A stretch of 64,000 nt of DNA. It comes from Bacteroidales bacterium. GTDB lineage: Bacteria > Bacteroidota > Bacteroidia > Bacteroidales > Marinilabiliaceae. Made by a program: the position numbers and the translations under genes. The stretch covers positions 310,001 through 374,000 of the forward strand of contig QKJP01000049.1 in NCBI GenBank assembly GCA_003249255.1. The letters are read 5' to 3'. The notes beneath the pieces were generated by a model, which was not told where the DNA came from, did not search any database, and was given only the letters and a program-made list of their open reading frames with translations. Below, one piece after another: positions 17,177 to 26,592 of the stretch (the first letter of the stretch is position 1; the number at the start of each line of letters is the position of its first letter).

Positions 17177-19186
17177 TTAGAACGAATAGTTAATCTGGAT
17201 TTTACCTTCGTTTAAGCAGTTGCTGTTGATTTGTTGATTGCCTGATGAAATAATGTTCTTGTTGGCATAGTTTGTGTGGCCGATTTTCATCCAAATTATG
17301 AAGTGATTATTTACAGAGTATTTTAAATTGAAGGTCAATCTATATCCTTTATCTGAATAAGAAGGGATTGAAAAAGCGTATAATACATCCGGATCATAAC
17401 TGTAAATACGACTATTGAAATCATCTGTATTAAACATCGCATATCGAAAAGCCACAGTAGCTTTTGAGTTAAAATCGCATTTAAAGTCTTGGTAGATTAG
17501 GTAGCCTTGGGCTTTATAGGATGTAGAATTTTTATAAAAGTTGTAGTTTAATTGCGTTTCTGAAGACCAGTTTTTGTTTATTTTGAATTTATAGTTTATT
17601 CGGTATTGCGTTTTTTCAGAACTTATTAAAGTATATTGCTTGCTGTTTTCTGCATTGTTTGTGAAGTCTTTTTTTGTTTTAATCCTAAAATAAGTACTTG
17701 AATAATCGTTTATCTGGTAGTTTAATTGAAGCAAATAGTCGCTGCCATTTGAAGGGGCATAGCTTGAATGTTTAAGCCAAGAGTAGTTAAATAAGTCAAA
17801 ATAGCCGGTGAATTCCAATTTATATTGCGGTCTCAGATAAAAGCTTGTAAAGTAGCCTTCTTCTGCCGACGGATTTGACGAGTTTGCAAAAGGATTTGCA
17901 AATTGGGAGTTGTATTTTTTATTGTAGTTTCGGTACGATGCCGATAGAATAATGTCGGGAGTAGGTGAAAATGTGATTCCTTCATAAACAGAAATTTCAT
18001 AGTTGTTTTGTGACGTAATTTCTCCATATAATCTGATTTTTGAGAAGAATACAGAATGAGCTAGCCAGACTTTGTTAATTTCTTTTCCAGAGAATTTATA
18101 AATGTTTTTCATGTGACTTTCAGGTTGTAATGGTTTATCTATCTTCCAATTAGCATAGCCCAAATCAAGGTGAAAGAGGTGGTGTTTATACGAGAGGTTA
18201 TTACCTATGGTCACTTCTCTGGTATTGTGTTTTTTATTCAGCTCGTTATAAGTGCGATGATAACCAGATGTAGTTAGGGATGAGATGCTTAAACTATCGC
18301 TGTTAGATGTGGCGTCGATGTATTTAGTTGAGAAAAAAGGCGACAACGTAAATTTGTCATATTTGGAATTCAGTGCGATTCCTCTGAGGTAGTTGCACTC
18401 ATTTGAAGAACTGTATTTTTGAATTCCTTTAGCGCGTCGACGAATCTGAGCAGTTTGGTTTGTTTTGCTAAATGCCAGATCAGTCCACATTCCTAATCCT
18501 TGCCCGAAAGCAACTTTGAAGTCCCCAATAATAATATTGTCAATGTATTTTGTAGGATTTTTCCATTCAAGAAAAGCTGATTGGAAATCGGTTAAATTAG
18601 AATTGTAGTAGTAAGATTCTCCCGGATCTTTTTCTAAAGTGAAACCGGAAAGAATTTTTTGGTTTATTTCCATGTTCCCTTTTATTAATAGTTTTTCTTT
18701 TGAGCCTAAATAAGCTGATGTGGTGGAGTCTGTTTCTAGATATCCTTCAGGAGTTTCAAGCGTAGAGCCTAATCTGGTAAGAATATTACCTTTAAATGTT
18801 TTCTTGAGTGGAAGTGAGCTTTCTTGGATGGATACAAATGGAAGAAGTAGTTTGATGGTTTGGATCTTTAGTCCTTCAACTGCTTGAAGTTCATATAGAG
18901 TCAGCAGAGGTTTGTGTTGGTAAATGTAAAAGAGAATGTTTTCTATATCATTATCGGTTAAAAATATTAATTGCTCAAGTTCAGTTTTAGAAGTGTTATT
19001 GAGATTAATGGGATTTTTCCGTAAATAAGCCAGGTTTTCAATGATTTCGTCATAATTTATTGTACACTCTTCGTGTTCAATTAGTGATTCAATTTTATCG
19101 ATAAGAAAATTTTCCGGAATGTATTCTTGGGAAAATAAATTCTGGAATTGGATGATGCAGAATATAAATGCTACAAGCTTTCTCAT
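17177..19186 (-). CDS. helix-hairpin-helix protein with outer-membrane beta-barrel body
   Basis: A 669-residue exported protein. After a signal peptide (MRKLVAFIFCIIQFQNLFSQ) comes a segment with two helix-hairpin-helix-like units (about 35-125; NPINLNNTSKTELEQLIFL and LLTLYELQAVEGLKIQTI), as in ComEA-type DNA-binding domains. The remaining 540 residues show alternating aromatic/hydrophobic strands typical of an outer-membrane barrel and end in a terminal aromatic residue (IQINYSF). This combination is seen in Bacteroidota and is usually left uncharacterised; a link to DNA handling at the surface is possible but unproven. It is followed upstream on the same strand, 14 bases away, by another barrel protein. 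Confidence 0.8.
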   Translation of the reverse strand: MRKLVAFIFCIIQFQNLFSQEYIPENFLIDKIESLIEHEECTINYDEIIENLAYLRKNPINLNNTSKTELEQLIFLTDNDIENILFYIYQHKPLLTLYELQAVEGLKIQTIKLLLPFVSIQESSLPLKKTFKGNILTRLGSTLETPEGYLETDSTTSAYLGSKEKLLIKGNMEINQKILSGFTLEKDPGESYYYNSNLTDFQSAFLEWKNPTKYIDNIIIGDFKVAFGQGLGMWTDLAFSKTNQTAQIRRRAKGIQKYSSSNECNYLRGIALNSKYDKFTLSPFFSTKYIDATSNSDSLSISSLTTSGYHRTYNELNKKHNTREVTIGNNLSYKHHLFHLDLGYANWKIDKPLQPESHMKNIYKFSGKEINKVWLAHSVFFSKIRLYGEITSQNNYEISVYEGITFSPTPDIILSASYRNYNKKYNSQFANPFANSSNPSAEEGYFTSFYLRPQYKLEFTGYFDLFNYSWLKHSSYAPSNGSDYLLQLNYQINDYSSTYFRIKTKKDFTNNAENSKQYTLISSEKTQYRINYKFKINKNWSSETQLNYNFYKNSTSYKAQGYLIYQDFKCDFNSKATVAFRYAMFNTDDFNSRIYSYDPDVLYAFSIPSYSDKGYRLTFNLKYSVNNHFIIWMKIGHTNYANKNIISSGNQQINSNCLNEGKIQINYSF

Positions 19187-19200
19187 GTTGGAGACAAGAA

Positions 19201-20019
19201 TTAGATAAGGTATGAGATGGCTCCTGATGATGTAACTCCAAGTTGTGAATGGAGATTGATGCTCACGGCAAGATGAATCTTTTTGTAAGCGTATCCTGCG
19301 CCTATGGAATAAGGTTGTGGACTTGTGTTAATCCCAAGCCGCACTTCTAATGTTTTTACAAACTCTGTTTCGAATCCCACTTTATAGATAGAATGCTGAT
19401 GTAGACTGTTTTCTACTTCAGCTCTAAGGTTGAAGATTTCGATTGCTTGCCATTTAATCCCGATGTTGAAAAGGCTTGGAATGTTAAATTGTGAATTTCC
19501 GTATTTTATTTTGGCTAGTTCCGGGTTTTGTATTAGGATTCCAATAGTTAAAGAAGATGAGCTTGCATATGTGAAACCGACCGATGAATAAGCTGATTTG
19601 CTTAATTCCGAACCTTCAATTTGGTGTGTGAGATAATTGTATTGCAAGCCAACGGCTAGTTTGGATCCAAAAAGTCTGCTGTAGGCCAAATTGTATTTGC
19701 CGAAAAGATTATAACCCGGACCATCTTGAAGGATGCTTGCAGAAATTTGTCCGTATTTGGTACGAAAGTTCCCGACTAATGTTCTTGTGTTTAGTTCTTC
19801 AATGTTGTAGCGTCGCTCACAACTGATGCCAATTGAATTTTGCTTGCTAAAACATGAGATTGAAAAGTTAGAAAAAACTGCCCATGGTGAATCGTCAGTA
19901 GTGGAATTGGAACCTAAAGAAGTGCTGACCGGTCCCCTGTAAGTGTAGTTTTGTGAGGATGCAATGGTTGTAATGCTTAAAAAAATACCATTCAGTATAA
20001 GAACAGTGAGGTAATTCAT
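19201..20019 (-). CDS. outer-membrane beta-barrel protein, PorV/PorQ-like architecture
   Basis: A 272-residue exported protein with signal peptide (MNYLTVLILNGIFLSITTIASSQ) and a body of amphipathic beta strands rich in Gly, Tyr and Ser (for example LFGKYNLAYSRLFG, VGLQYNYLTHQIEG). The overall look is of a small outer-membrane barrel of the PorV/PorQ or FadL-like type; no diagnostic motif settles which. It is the first gene of a two-gene unit with the helix-hairpin-helix barrel protein 14 bases downstream, so the two may work together at the outer membrane. Confidence 0.7.
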   Translation of the reverse strand: MNYLTVLILNGIFLSITTIASSQNYTYRGPVSTSLGSNSTTDDSPWAVFSNFSISCFSKQNSIGISCERRYNIEELNTRTLVGNFRTKYGQISASILQDGPGYNLFGKYNLAYSRLFGSKLAVGLQYNYLTHQIEGSELSKSAYSSVGFTYASSSSLTIGILIQNPELAKIKYGNSQFNIPSLFNIGIKWQAIEIFNLRAEVENSLHQHSIYKVGFETEFVKTLEVRLGINTSPQPYSIGAGYAYKKIHLAVSINLHSQLGVTSSGAISYLI

Positions 20020-20122
20020 AATACTTGTTTTAAAAGATTTCCTAATTCAAAAAGAGCTTCATTCTTTCTGAATTAGGAAATGGGTGTATTATGAATTTAA
20101 ATCAATAGACCTTAAATGTCAA

Positions 20123-20743
20123 TTAGACTAAAGCTGTTAAATAGGTTTTGATTATTTTTATCATATCATTCGAACTCGTAACAAGTTTAGCTTGAAAACC
20201 TAAGTTGCTGGCAGTGTCAATGTTTTGTTGGTTGTCATCCAAAAATAAAATGTTTTCAGCTTTGGTGTTGCTTTGCTCTAAAACCTTTTCGTAGATGATG
20301 GCATCCGGTTTTCTGCATTCCATTTCATAAGAATAGAATTTATGATGAAATAGGTTGGACATGTCTGTGTATTCAGCTCCCATTTCATATAATTTCTCAA
20401 TATGTATTTTATTAGTATTACTTAATATCATTACTTTGAAGCTTTTTTTTAATTCTTCAATAAGTCTGATTCGTTCTTCGGGAAGATGAATCAACATCGC
20501 ATTCCAGGCATCGATAATTTCTTGATCCTCTACCTTTTCAGGAAGTTGTTCTTGTATGGCTGTAAGGAATTCTCTTTCATTAATTCCCCCAATTTCAAAT
20601 GTTTTAAAAATACCTTCTTGATGAGCATTTGAAATCAGTTTATCTACATCTTTTAATTCAAGCTTTTGGAAAGCTTCAATGCTTTTTTGTGGATCTATGT
20701 CAAGTACTACTCCTCCGAGGTCGAATAAAATGGTTGTAATCAT
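20123..20743 (-). CDS. HAD-superfamily hydrolase, subfamily IA
   Basis: Cytosolic phosphatase-like enzyme of 206 residues. Motif I is FDLGGVVLDID (here the usual DxD second Asp is replaced by Gly, as in the YihX/HAD-IA-v3 group with DxGGV), motif II is MILSNTNK, and motif III/IV is CRKPDAIIYEKVLE ... LFLDDNQQNID. The helical cap after motif I is complete. The DLGGVV form fits phosphatases of the YihX (alpha-glucose-1-phosphatase) type, but substrate cannot be assigned. It stands alone upstream of the barrel genes. Confidence 0.88.
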   Translation of the reverse strand: MITTILFDLGGVVLDIDPQKSIEAFQKLELKDVDKLISNAHQEGIFKTFEIGGINEREFLTAIQEQLPEKVEDQEIIDAWNAMLIHLPEERIRLIEELKKSFKVMILSNTNKIHIEKLYEMGAEYTDMSNLFHHKFYSYEMECRKPDAIIYEKVLEQSNTKAENILFLDDNQQNIDTASNLGFQAKLVTSSNDMIKIIKTYLTALV

Positions 20744-20958
20744 ATTTGATTTTTGTTGGTGATTTGTTTTTTTATAATTGTTTGAAAAATAGTTTATAAG
20801 GCTTTGAATGAGTTAGATGGACAAGTATAATTAATTAAATGGATTATAAGTTTGTCTAATGTTTAGCCGGGTAAAAGTATCCCTGAAATTGTAGTATTAA
20901 TCTTTGACTCTTTAACTTTAATTTCTATAAATAGTTTCTTTTTCACTAAAATAAACTC

Positions 20959-20966
20959 TATATTTG
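20959..20966 (+). promoter_or_regulatory. Bacteroidota-type -7 promoter element for rpsP
   Basis: TATATTTG matches the TAnnTTTG -7 consensus; a TTTC about 20 bases upstream (20935) could serve as a weak -33 element. It leaves a leader of about 95 bases before the rpsP ATG, which contains GTTTATT/AATAAAC dyads (21000-21030) and may be regulatory. Confidence 0.5.
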
Positions 20967-21067
20967 CACCCGCTAAAATATGCACGAGTTGTTTATTTAG
21001 CTATTTGAAACAAGAATAAACGTAGGTTGTTTATTTGCATTATTAATTAAAAGTTAAAATTTGTCCA

Positions 21068-21625
21068 ATGGCTGTAAAAATTAGATTAGCAAGACACGGA
21101 CGTAAGAGGTATGCTTACTACCACATTGTGGTAGCTGATAGCAGGGCGCCACGAGATGGCAGGTATATTGAAAGGATCGGTTCATACAATCCTAACACTA
21201 ATCCTGCTACTATCAACCTTAATTTTGATAAAGCTTTATCATGGTTAAATGATGGTGCTCAACCTACAGATACTTGTAGAGCAATTTTGTCTTACAAGGG
21301 CGTTATGATGAAAAAACACCTTTTAGAGGGTGTTAAAAAAGGTGCTTTCGATGAGGCTGAAGCTGAGAAACGTTTCGAGGCGTGGTTATCTACGAAAGAA
21401 GGAAAAGTTCAGGCGAAAAAAGATCAACTTTCAGGTGCAAAGGCTGATGCTGAAAAAGCTCGCTTTGAACAAGAGGTTAAAGTGAATGCTGAGAGAGCTG
21501 AAGCTTTAGCTGCGAAAAAAGCTGAATTAGCTGCCGAAGTTGAAGCTGCTGCCAAAACTGCTGCTGGCGAAGAAACTGAAGGTGAAGCTGCTGAAGGTGC
21601 TACAGAAGAGCCGCAAGCTGAGTAA
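21068..21625 (+). CDS. rpsP: 30S ribosomal protein S16 with long C-terminal extension
   Basis: Ribosomal protein S16, needed for 30S assembly. The first 80 or so residues are the conserved S16 core ([30 protein letters not shown]). The total is 185 residues, about twice the length of the Escherichia coli protein; the extra 100 residues are mostly charged and Ala/Glu rich ([18 protein letters not shown]) and probably form a solvent-exposed helix followed by a disordered acidic end. Such tails are common in S16 of Bacteroidota. The gene has its own promoter candidate and terminator, so it seems monocistronic. Confidence 0.97.
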   Translation: MAVKIRLARHGRKRYAYYHIVVADSRAPRDGRYIERIGSYNPNTNPATINLNFDKALSWLNDGAQPTDTCRAILSYKGVMMKKHLLEGVKKGAFDEAEAEKRFEAWLSTKEGKVQAKKDQLSGAKADAEKARFEQEVKVNAERAEALAAKKAELAAEVEAAAKTAAGEETEGEAAEGATEEPQAE

Positions 21626-21654
21626 GCTTTAGTTTCACAAAAATAATTAAGAAG

Positions 21655-21684
21655 CCGTTTCAATTTTTTGAGACGGTTTTTTTT
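21655..21684 (+). terminator. rho-independent terminator of rpsP
   Basis: CCGTTTC (21655-21661) and GAGACGG (21670-21676) form a 7-bp stem with one G-U pair and an 8-base loop, followed by eight T residues. It lies 30 bases after the rpsP stop. Confidence 0.85.
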
Positions 21685-21911
21685 GCTTATAAGCTTTGTT
21701 GTCGCACTTATTGCTGATTGAGAACGAAAAGGTTTTGTTAAATAAATCTGCTATTTTTAAAACTTTTTTTGACCATTGAACGTATTTTTATGACGACGAA
21801 ATGTTTTTTGACGCAAATTAGCTATTGTTCAGTGTGAACATTAGAAAATTGTTTGGTATTTTTAAGTTTCGTTTGTTGGTCATTTTATGTGCCATATTAG
21901 AATCTAATTCA

Positions 21912-24251
21912 ATGTATCGTAAAAGTCTTTATATTTTGATTCAAGTGTTTTTCTCGCACATAATTATTTATGTGCTGGCGTTTCTTGGGTTCATGTTTGC
22001 CGGCAATGTTTTTTCACAACAAAAAGCCACTATTGTAAATTCCGATACAGCTTCTTGTGGAAGTTTTAGTGCAGATTTAAAAATCAAATTAGAAAATGTC
22101 AAGGCCCCTATAGGTTTTGTGTATGATATATATGATCCGGTGAGTGGTGTTAGATTGAAAAAAGATCTAATTGTTGCTAATGGAGATGCATTATTTCCTG
22201 ATTTAGATGGGATTGTTAAAAGGTTAATTAGTGAGTCTGTTTCTGGACGTGTTGTTTTGAAAAAGTTTTTTGATGCGGATATCCCCAGGCCATGGACGAT
22301 TAATACAGTTGGCTATGATGGTGATAAAATTGTAGACGGAAACTGGACCTTTATGGTCGATGAACCGGTCTCTCCATTAATTGGTCATAATGATGTGCCT
22401 AAATGTGGTTATCAGGATACTTTACATGCAATCCCTACCTTTGATAAAGGAACTTATTATTGGAAAGATGTTGCAGGCCTCATAATAAAAGAGACAGTAG
22501 GTTTTACCGGGATGGATAGTGTTATTATCGAGGCCAACAAGCCAGGTACTTACGAGATGATCTTTGTGGAAGAAAATGGAGCCTGTAAAGAAGAAGCTTC
22601 TGCAAGTGTTCAATTACTGGGTTCTCCACGACCTACAATAACTGCACTAAGTCATATTTGTTCTTCGTTGGATGGAGATCAAGCCGCAACTATTCAGATG
22701 GCTGTAAAAGATGGAGCAGGAAATTATTCGTATAAATTTAAAGATACAAAAGGTAATCTTTTTCCTGAAACTGGATATTATTTATATCCTGATCCGCAAG
22801 GAGTTGATTCAAAATCAATTAAAATAAATCGGGAGGATACCATTTTTGTAGCCGAAATGAGGGATGCCAATAATTGTCCTGTATCAAAAGGAGAAGATAC
22901 AACCAAAACAGTGGTTTATGATCGTAATCCCTTTGTGAATTTAGGTCCTGATCTAGTTGAGTGTTCCAATGTATTGGATCAGCTACCCGGTGTTATTTCG
23001 GATAGTGATTTTCTTAAGCGTTTTATTCCATTCTATAATTGGACTAGTACCTCTTCAAATGTATCGTTTGGTGATAAAACGAAGCTGAATACTTCCGCAA
23101 GTGTTGCTAATAATTATGGAGAATATAATTTAACATTAACGGCCACAATAGATGGTTGTACTTCTTCCGATGAGCTGTCTATTCTGTTTAATGAGCCCCC
23201 GGCAATGACATTGCCCAAAGCAGATTCAACATTTTGTGCAGGTGAATCTATTTTGATGGAGGTAGATGCCAATAGTGATTTTGAAGTACAGATCGATTAT
23301 GCGGTAAATAATACCATATTTTCCATTCATAGTGGGAATGGATTATCAACTTCTGTATCACCTACAGAAACCACAACTTATCAGTTTACAAAAATCACCG
23401 ATATACATGGTTGTGAAACGGTTTATTCTGATTTATATTTTACTGCCCATGTTCTTCCGGTTCCAAAAGCTGATGCTGGATCAGTTGAAAATGTTTGTGG
23501 TAAAAGCATCAATCTACAGGCTAGTCCTAGTGTTACCGTTTCTGAAAACTATCAATATTCAGGAATTTGGTCTGGAAAGGGTGTTTTCGAAGATGCCAAT
23601 TCATACCAGACTAATTTTGAGAGTGCTGTTTTTGAAGATAATAGTTTAGTTTGGACCGAAACAGTTAGTTCTTTTGACGGATATACTGTTTGTTCAGATG
23701 AAGTCTCAGTTGATGTATTTTTTGAACCCGATACGATTACTGCTTTTGCCGGAAATGATACCATTGTTTTTAATCAGTCGAATGTTGTTTTATCCGCACG
23801 AGAGCCTGCTTATGGAGAACCGTTTTGGAAAGCTATTTCAGATGTTCTTAGTTTTGATCCAGGTAATCGGCATGATGCAACTTTAAATGGTCTAAAAGAA
23901 GGAGATAATAAAGTTAATTGGATCATTAATTTTAAATATTGTGAATCTCAAAGTGATGAGGTTATAATAAAACAAAGAGGGTTAACCAATCCGAATGGAT
24001 TTTCACCCAATGGAGATGGAATAAATGATATGTTTATAATAGGCGGAGCTGAGAAAGTTCCTAATAATAAATTGGTTGTTTTCGATGGAAATGGAAAATT
24101 GGTTTATTCACAAGATAATTTTTCAAATGAAGGATGGAATGGAGTAGCAACTAGTGGGGAAAGATTATCGAATGGTACCTATTATTATGTATTTACCGGA
24201 GATGGTATTGAAGCCATTAAAGATTTCTTGATTATAAAAGGAGAGAATTGA
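21912..24251 (+). CDS. large secreted protein with type IX (type B, gliding-motility-associated) C-terminal domain
   Basis: Predicted cell-surface protein of 779 residues sorted by the type IX system. I start at ATG 21912, just before the signal peptide (IYVLAFLGFMFAGNVFSQ); the frame extends to an unlikely TTG at 21825. The body contains repeated immunoglobulin/SprB-like units with paired cysteines (CSSLDGDQAATIQMAV, CAGESILMEVDANSD). The last 85 residues are a CHU_C/type-B sorting domain: NPNGFSPNGDGINDMFII, KLVVFDGNGKLVY, GERLSNGTYYYVF. It is the first gene of a five-gene operon and probably the cargo handled with the PorP/SprF protein directly downstream. Confidence 0.88.
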   Translation: MYRKSLYILIQVFFSHIIIYVLAFLGFMFAGNVFSQQKATIVNSDTASCGSFSADLKIKLENVKAPIGFVYDIYDPVSGVRLKKDLIVANGDALFPDLDGIVKRLISESVSGRVVLKKFFDADIPRPWTINTVGYDGDKIVDGNWTFMVDEPVSPLIGHNDVPKCGYQDTLHAIPTFDKGTYYWKDVAGLIIKETVGFTGMDSVIIEANKPGTYEMIFVEENGACKEEASASVQLLGSPRPTITALSHICSSLDGDQAATIQMAVKDGAGNYSYKFKDTKGNLFPETGYYLYPDPQGVDSKSIKINREDTIFVAEMRDANNCPVSKGEDTTKTVVYDRNPFVNLGPDLVECSNVLDQLPGVISDSDFLKRFIPFYNWTSTSSNVSFGDKTKLNTSASVANNYGEYNLTLTATIDGCTSSDELSILFNEPPAMTLPKADSTFCAGESILMEVDANSDFEVQIDYAVNNTIFSIHSGNGLSTSVSPTETTTYQFTKITDIHGCETVYSDLYFTAHVLPVPKADAGSVENVCGKSINLQASPSVTVSENYQYSGIWSGKGVFEDANSYQTNFESAVFEDNSLVWTETVSSFDGYTVCSDEVSVDVFFEPDTITAFAGNDTIVFNQSNVVLSAREPAYGEPFWKAISDVLSFDPGNRHDATLNGLKEGDNKVNWIINFKYCESQSDEVIIKQRGLTNPNGFSPNGDGINDMFIIGGAEKVPNNKLVVFDGNGKLVYSQDNFSNEGWNGVATSGERLSNGTYYYVFTGDGIEAIKDFLIIKGEN

Positions 24252-24259
24252 TTGTTTTC

Positions 24260-25177
24260 ATGAATAAGATATTTCTAATAATACTACCTGTATTTCTAAT
24301 AGTTTTTGATTTGTCAGCTCAAAACAGGGTTTCGATGAGTCAATACATGCATAATCACTATGCCATAAATCCTGCCTTTGCCGGAAATAGGGAGGCATTA
24401 AGTTTGTTTGGAGGCTATCGTAAGAAGTGGGCAGGACTAAATGGGGCTCCAAGTTCTCAGTTTTTTTCAAGTCATGTTCCTTTGCCTAATGACAATGTCG
24501 CAGTAGGTTTTAGCTTATTTAATAGTTCTGTGTCAGTGGTTAATCAATCGGGTGCATCCTTTTCCTATGCTTATCGATTGAAGATGGATAAAAATACTAA
24601 GTTGGCGTTTGCATTATCTGCAGGTGCAGACTTTTATGCTCTAAACTGGACGCAGGTAAATACGCTTGATGAAACTCACATTGATCCTGAATTTGCTAGT
24701 AATGAAACAGGAATTAATCCAATACTTGGATTTGGATCAGCTTTGTATAGTCATCAATTTTTCCTCGGTTTTTCTATTCCAAATTTCTTCTTTTTTGATA
24801 CTTATGGCCAAAAAGAGGGAACTTTTAATATTGGTAAAGCTAATTACTTGTTAAATGCAGGATACATGTACGAAATATCAGAGCTATGGAAAGTTCAACC
24901 CAGTGCATTAGTAGCTATGAATTTTGATGATGCAACCAATTTTGAGATGAGTGCAACTGTTGTTTACAATGATCAAATTTGGATTGGAGGTTCATATCGA
25001 ACAACTCAAGATGCAGTCGCCTTATTAGGATATCAAATCAATCCTCAGTTGAGATTTACCTACAGCTTTGATTTTACAATGACAGAAGTAAGTTCTTATA
25101 ATTCAGGCACGCATGAGCTATCGTTGCAATTTGATTTTGGTTATAAGCTACCATCTTCAAATCCTAAATTCTTTTAA
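24260..25177 (+). CDS. type IX secretion-associated PorP/SprF family outer-membrane protein
   Basis: Outer-membrane barrel protein of 305 residues. The ATG at 24260 starts a signal peptide (NKIFLIILPVFLIVFDLSAQ), while an overlapping TTG start at 24248 is unlikely. The family signature after it is clear: MSQYMHNHYAINPAFAGNRE and GGYRKKWAGLNGAPSSQ. In known systems SprF-type proteins are paired with one type-B cargo (as SprF with SprB) and are needed for its surface display. The gene begins 8 bases after the type-B cargo gene, which fits such a pairing. Confidence 0.92.
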   Translation: MNKIFLIILPVFLIVFDLSAQNRVSMSQYMHNHYAINPAFAGNREALSLFGGYRKKWAGLNGAPSSQFFSSHVPLPNDNVAVGFSLFNSSVSVVNQSGASFSYAYRLKMDKNTKLAFALSAGADFYALNWTQVNTLDETHIDPEFASNETGINPILGFGSALYSHQFFLGFSIPNFFFFDTYGQKEGTFNIGKANYLLNAGYMYEISELWKVQPSALVAMNFDDATNFEMSATVVYNDQIWIGGSYRTTQDAVALLGYQINPQLRFTYSFDFTMTEVSSYNSGTHELSLQFDFGYKLPSSNPKFF

Positions 25178-25182
25178 CTGCT

Positions 25183-26592
25183 ATGATAAGATCGTTTGTA
25201 ATAATATTATTAGTGGCTGTTCTTGGGCTTGATGTGTATTCTCAGAGTTTGAAAGTACAAGAGCTTGATCTGGGAGGAAAGGGTTCTAATGATATGTCCC
25301 CTATTCTGAAAGATTCTATTCTTTATTTTTCGTCCGACCGAAAAAGTAGTTGGTTGATTAATTATTACGATCAAAATAAAAGGAATTTATATCGCATTTA
25401 TCAGGTTCCCTTAATTGAAGATGGAAGTTTTGGTAAGGTAACTGCTTATGATTTAGAAGAATTAAGTCCCTATTCAACTCCATGTATCATGTTTTCTCGC
25501 GATGGAGAAGATATTTTTATTACCAAAACACCTTATAATACCTATCGCCAAAGCAGAGCTAAGTTCAGATTTGGAAGCACATTCGGGATATATTCTGCAC
25601 CATTAAAAAAGACTGGTTTTGGCAGACTTTCGGATTTAAACGTTAATAAGAAAAAATCCAATGTTGGGCAACCAAGTATTACTCCAGATGGGAATACCCT
25701 CTTCTTTGTTGCTGATAATAAAGATGGATATGGAAAAAGTGACATTTGGGTCGCTGAAAAAATAAATGGCAAATGGGACAATGTTCAAAATCTTGGCAGT
25801 GCCGTTAATACCGAGGAAAATGAAGTAACTCCATTTTATCATCCATCAGGTAAACTCTTATTTGCCTCTGAAGGACATGGGGGTAAAGGAGGCATGGATA
25901 TTTATTTTACCATAAAAACAGAGAAAGGATGGTCAAAACCTATACCCTACGACCAAAAGATAAATACCGCTAGTAATGACTTTGGTTGTTATTTGAGTGA
26001 CGACGAGTCTTGGGGAGTTTTTACATCTGACCGGTCTGGAAAAAATGATAAATTGTTTCGTTTTGATGTAGAATTTCCTGAATTTCAAACCTGTGAAGAA
26101 CAAACGGAAGATTCATACTGTTTTACTTTATTTGAGAATGGCCCGGATCAATCCACCTCTAAACCCATTGTATACACATGGGATTTTGGAGATGGAGAAT
26201 TTGCTAATGGAGCCAATGTAGACCACTGTTTTGCCGGACCAGGGGCATATCATATCAAATTAGATGCTGTGGATACATTAACTCATGAAAAATTGTTTAC
26301 AGTAGCAGAATATGATGTTGATCTTCAGCGGTCTGAGCAAGTTTATATCTCTTCAAAAGATACTGTGAAAGTTGGTCAACCTGTGGTTTTTGACGTATCA
26401 GATTCATATTTAGGCAACCTAAAAACACAAGGTTTTTATTGGGAATTTGAAGATGGAAGCCGTCAAAAAGGTGCTGTTGTAAACCATGTTTTTAAAAACG
26501 TAGGTAAGTTTAGTGTTAATTGTGGTATGGTTTCTGAAGGTTTTCCGGAAGTGAAAAAATGTTCTTCAAAAGAAATAATTGTAATAGAATAA
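25183..26592 (+). CDS. exported PD40 beta-propeller protein with PKD domains
   Basis: Exported protein of 469 residues with signal peptide (MIRSFVIILLVAVLGLDVYSQ). Residues about 30-300 contain WD40-like (PD40) repeats as in TolB (SPILKDSILYFSSDRK, PSITPDGNTLFFVADNKDG, PFYHPSGKLLFASEGHGGKG). Two PKD-type domains follow (YTWDFGDGEFANGANVDHCF; FYWEFEDGSRQKGAVVNHVF). There is no OmpA domain, unlike PorE. Its place right after the PorP/SprF gene (5 bases) suggests a periplasmic or outer-membrane accessory of that export unit. The stop codon overlaps the next start as TAATG. Confidence 0.88.
   Translation: MIRSFVIILLVAVLGLDVYSQSLKVQELDLGGKGSNDMSPILKDSILYFSSDRKSSWLINYYDQNKRNLYRIYQVPLIEDGSFGKVTAYDLEELSPYSTPCIMFSRDGEDIFITKTPYNTYRQSRAKFRFGSTFGIYSAPLKKTGFGRLSDLNVNKKKSNVGQPSITPDGNTLFFVADNKDGYGKSDIWVAEKINGKWDNVQNLGSAVNTEENEVTPFYHPSGKLLFASEGHGGKGGMDIYFTIKTEKGWSKPIPYDQKINTASNDFGCYLSDDESWGVFTSDRSGKNDKLFRFDVEFPEFQTCEEQTEDSYCFTLFENGPDQSTSKPIVYTWDFGDGEFANGANVDHCFAGPGAYHIKLDAVDTLTHEKLFTVAEYDVDLQRSEQVYISSKDTVKVGQPVVFDVSDSYLGNLKTQGFYWEFEDGSRQKGAVVNHVFKNVGKFSVNCGMVSEGFPEVKKCSSKEIIVIE

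Noticed and set aside
21424-21663. Ala/Ser-rich frame opposite the rpsP tail
   Set aside because: Shadow of the Ala/Glu repeats of S16; no independent support.
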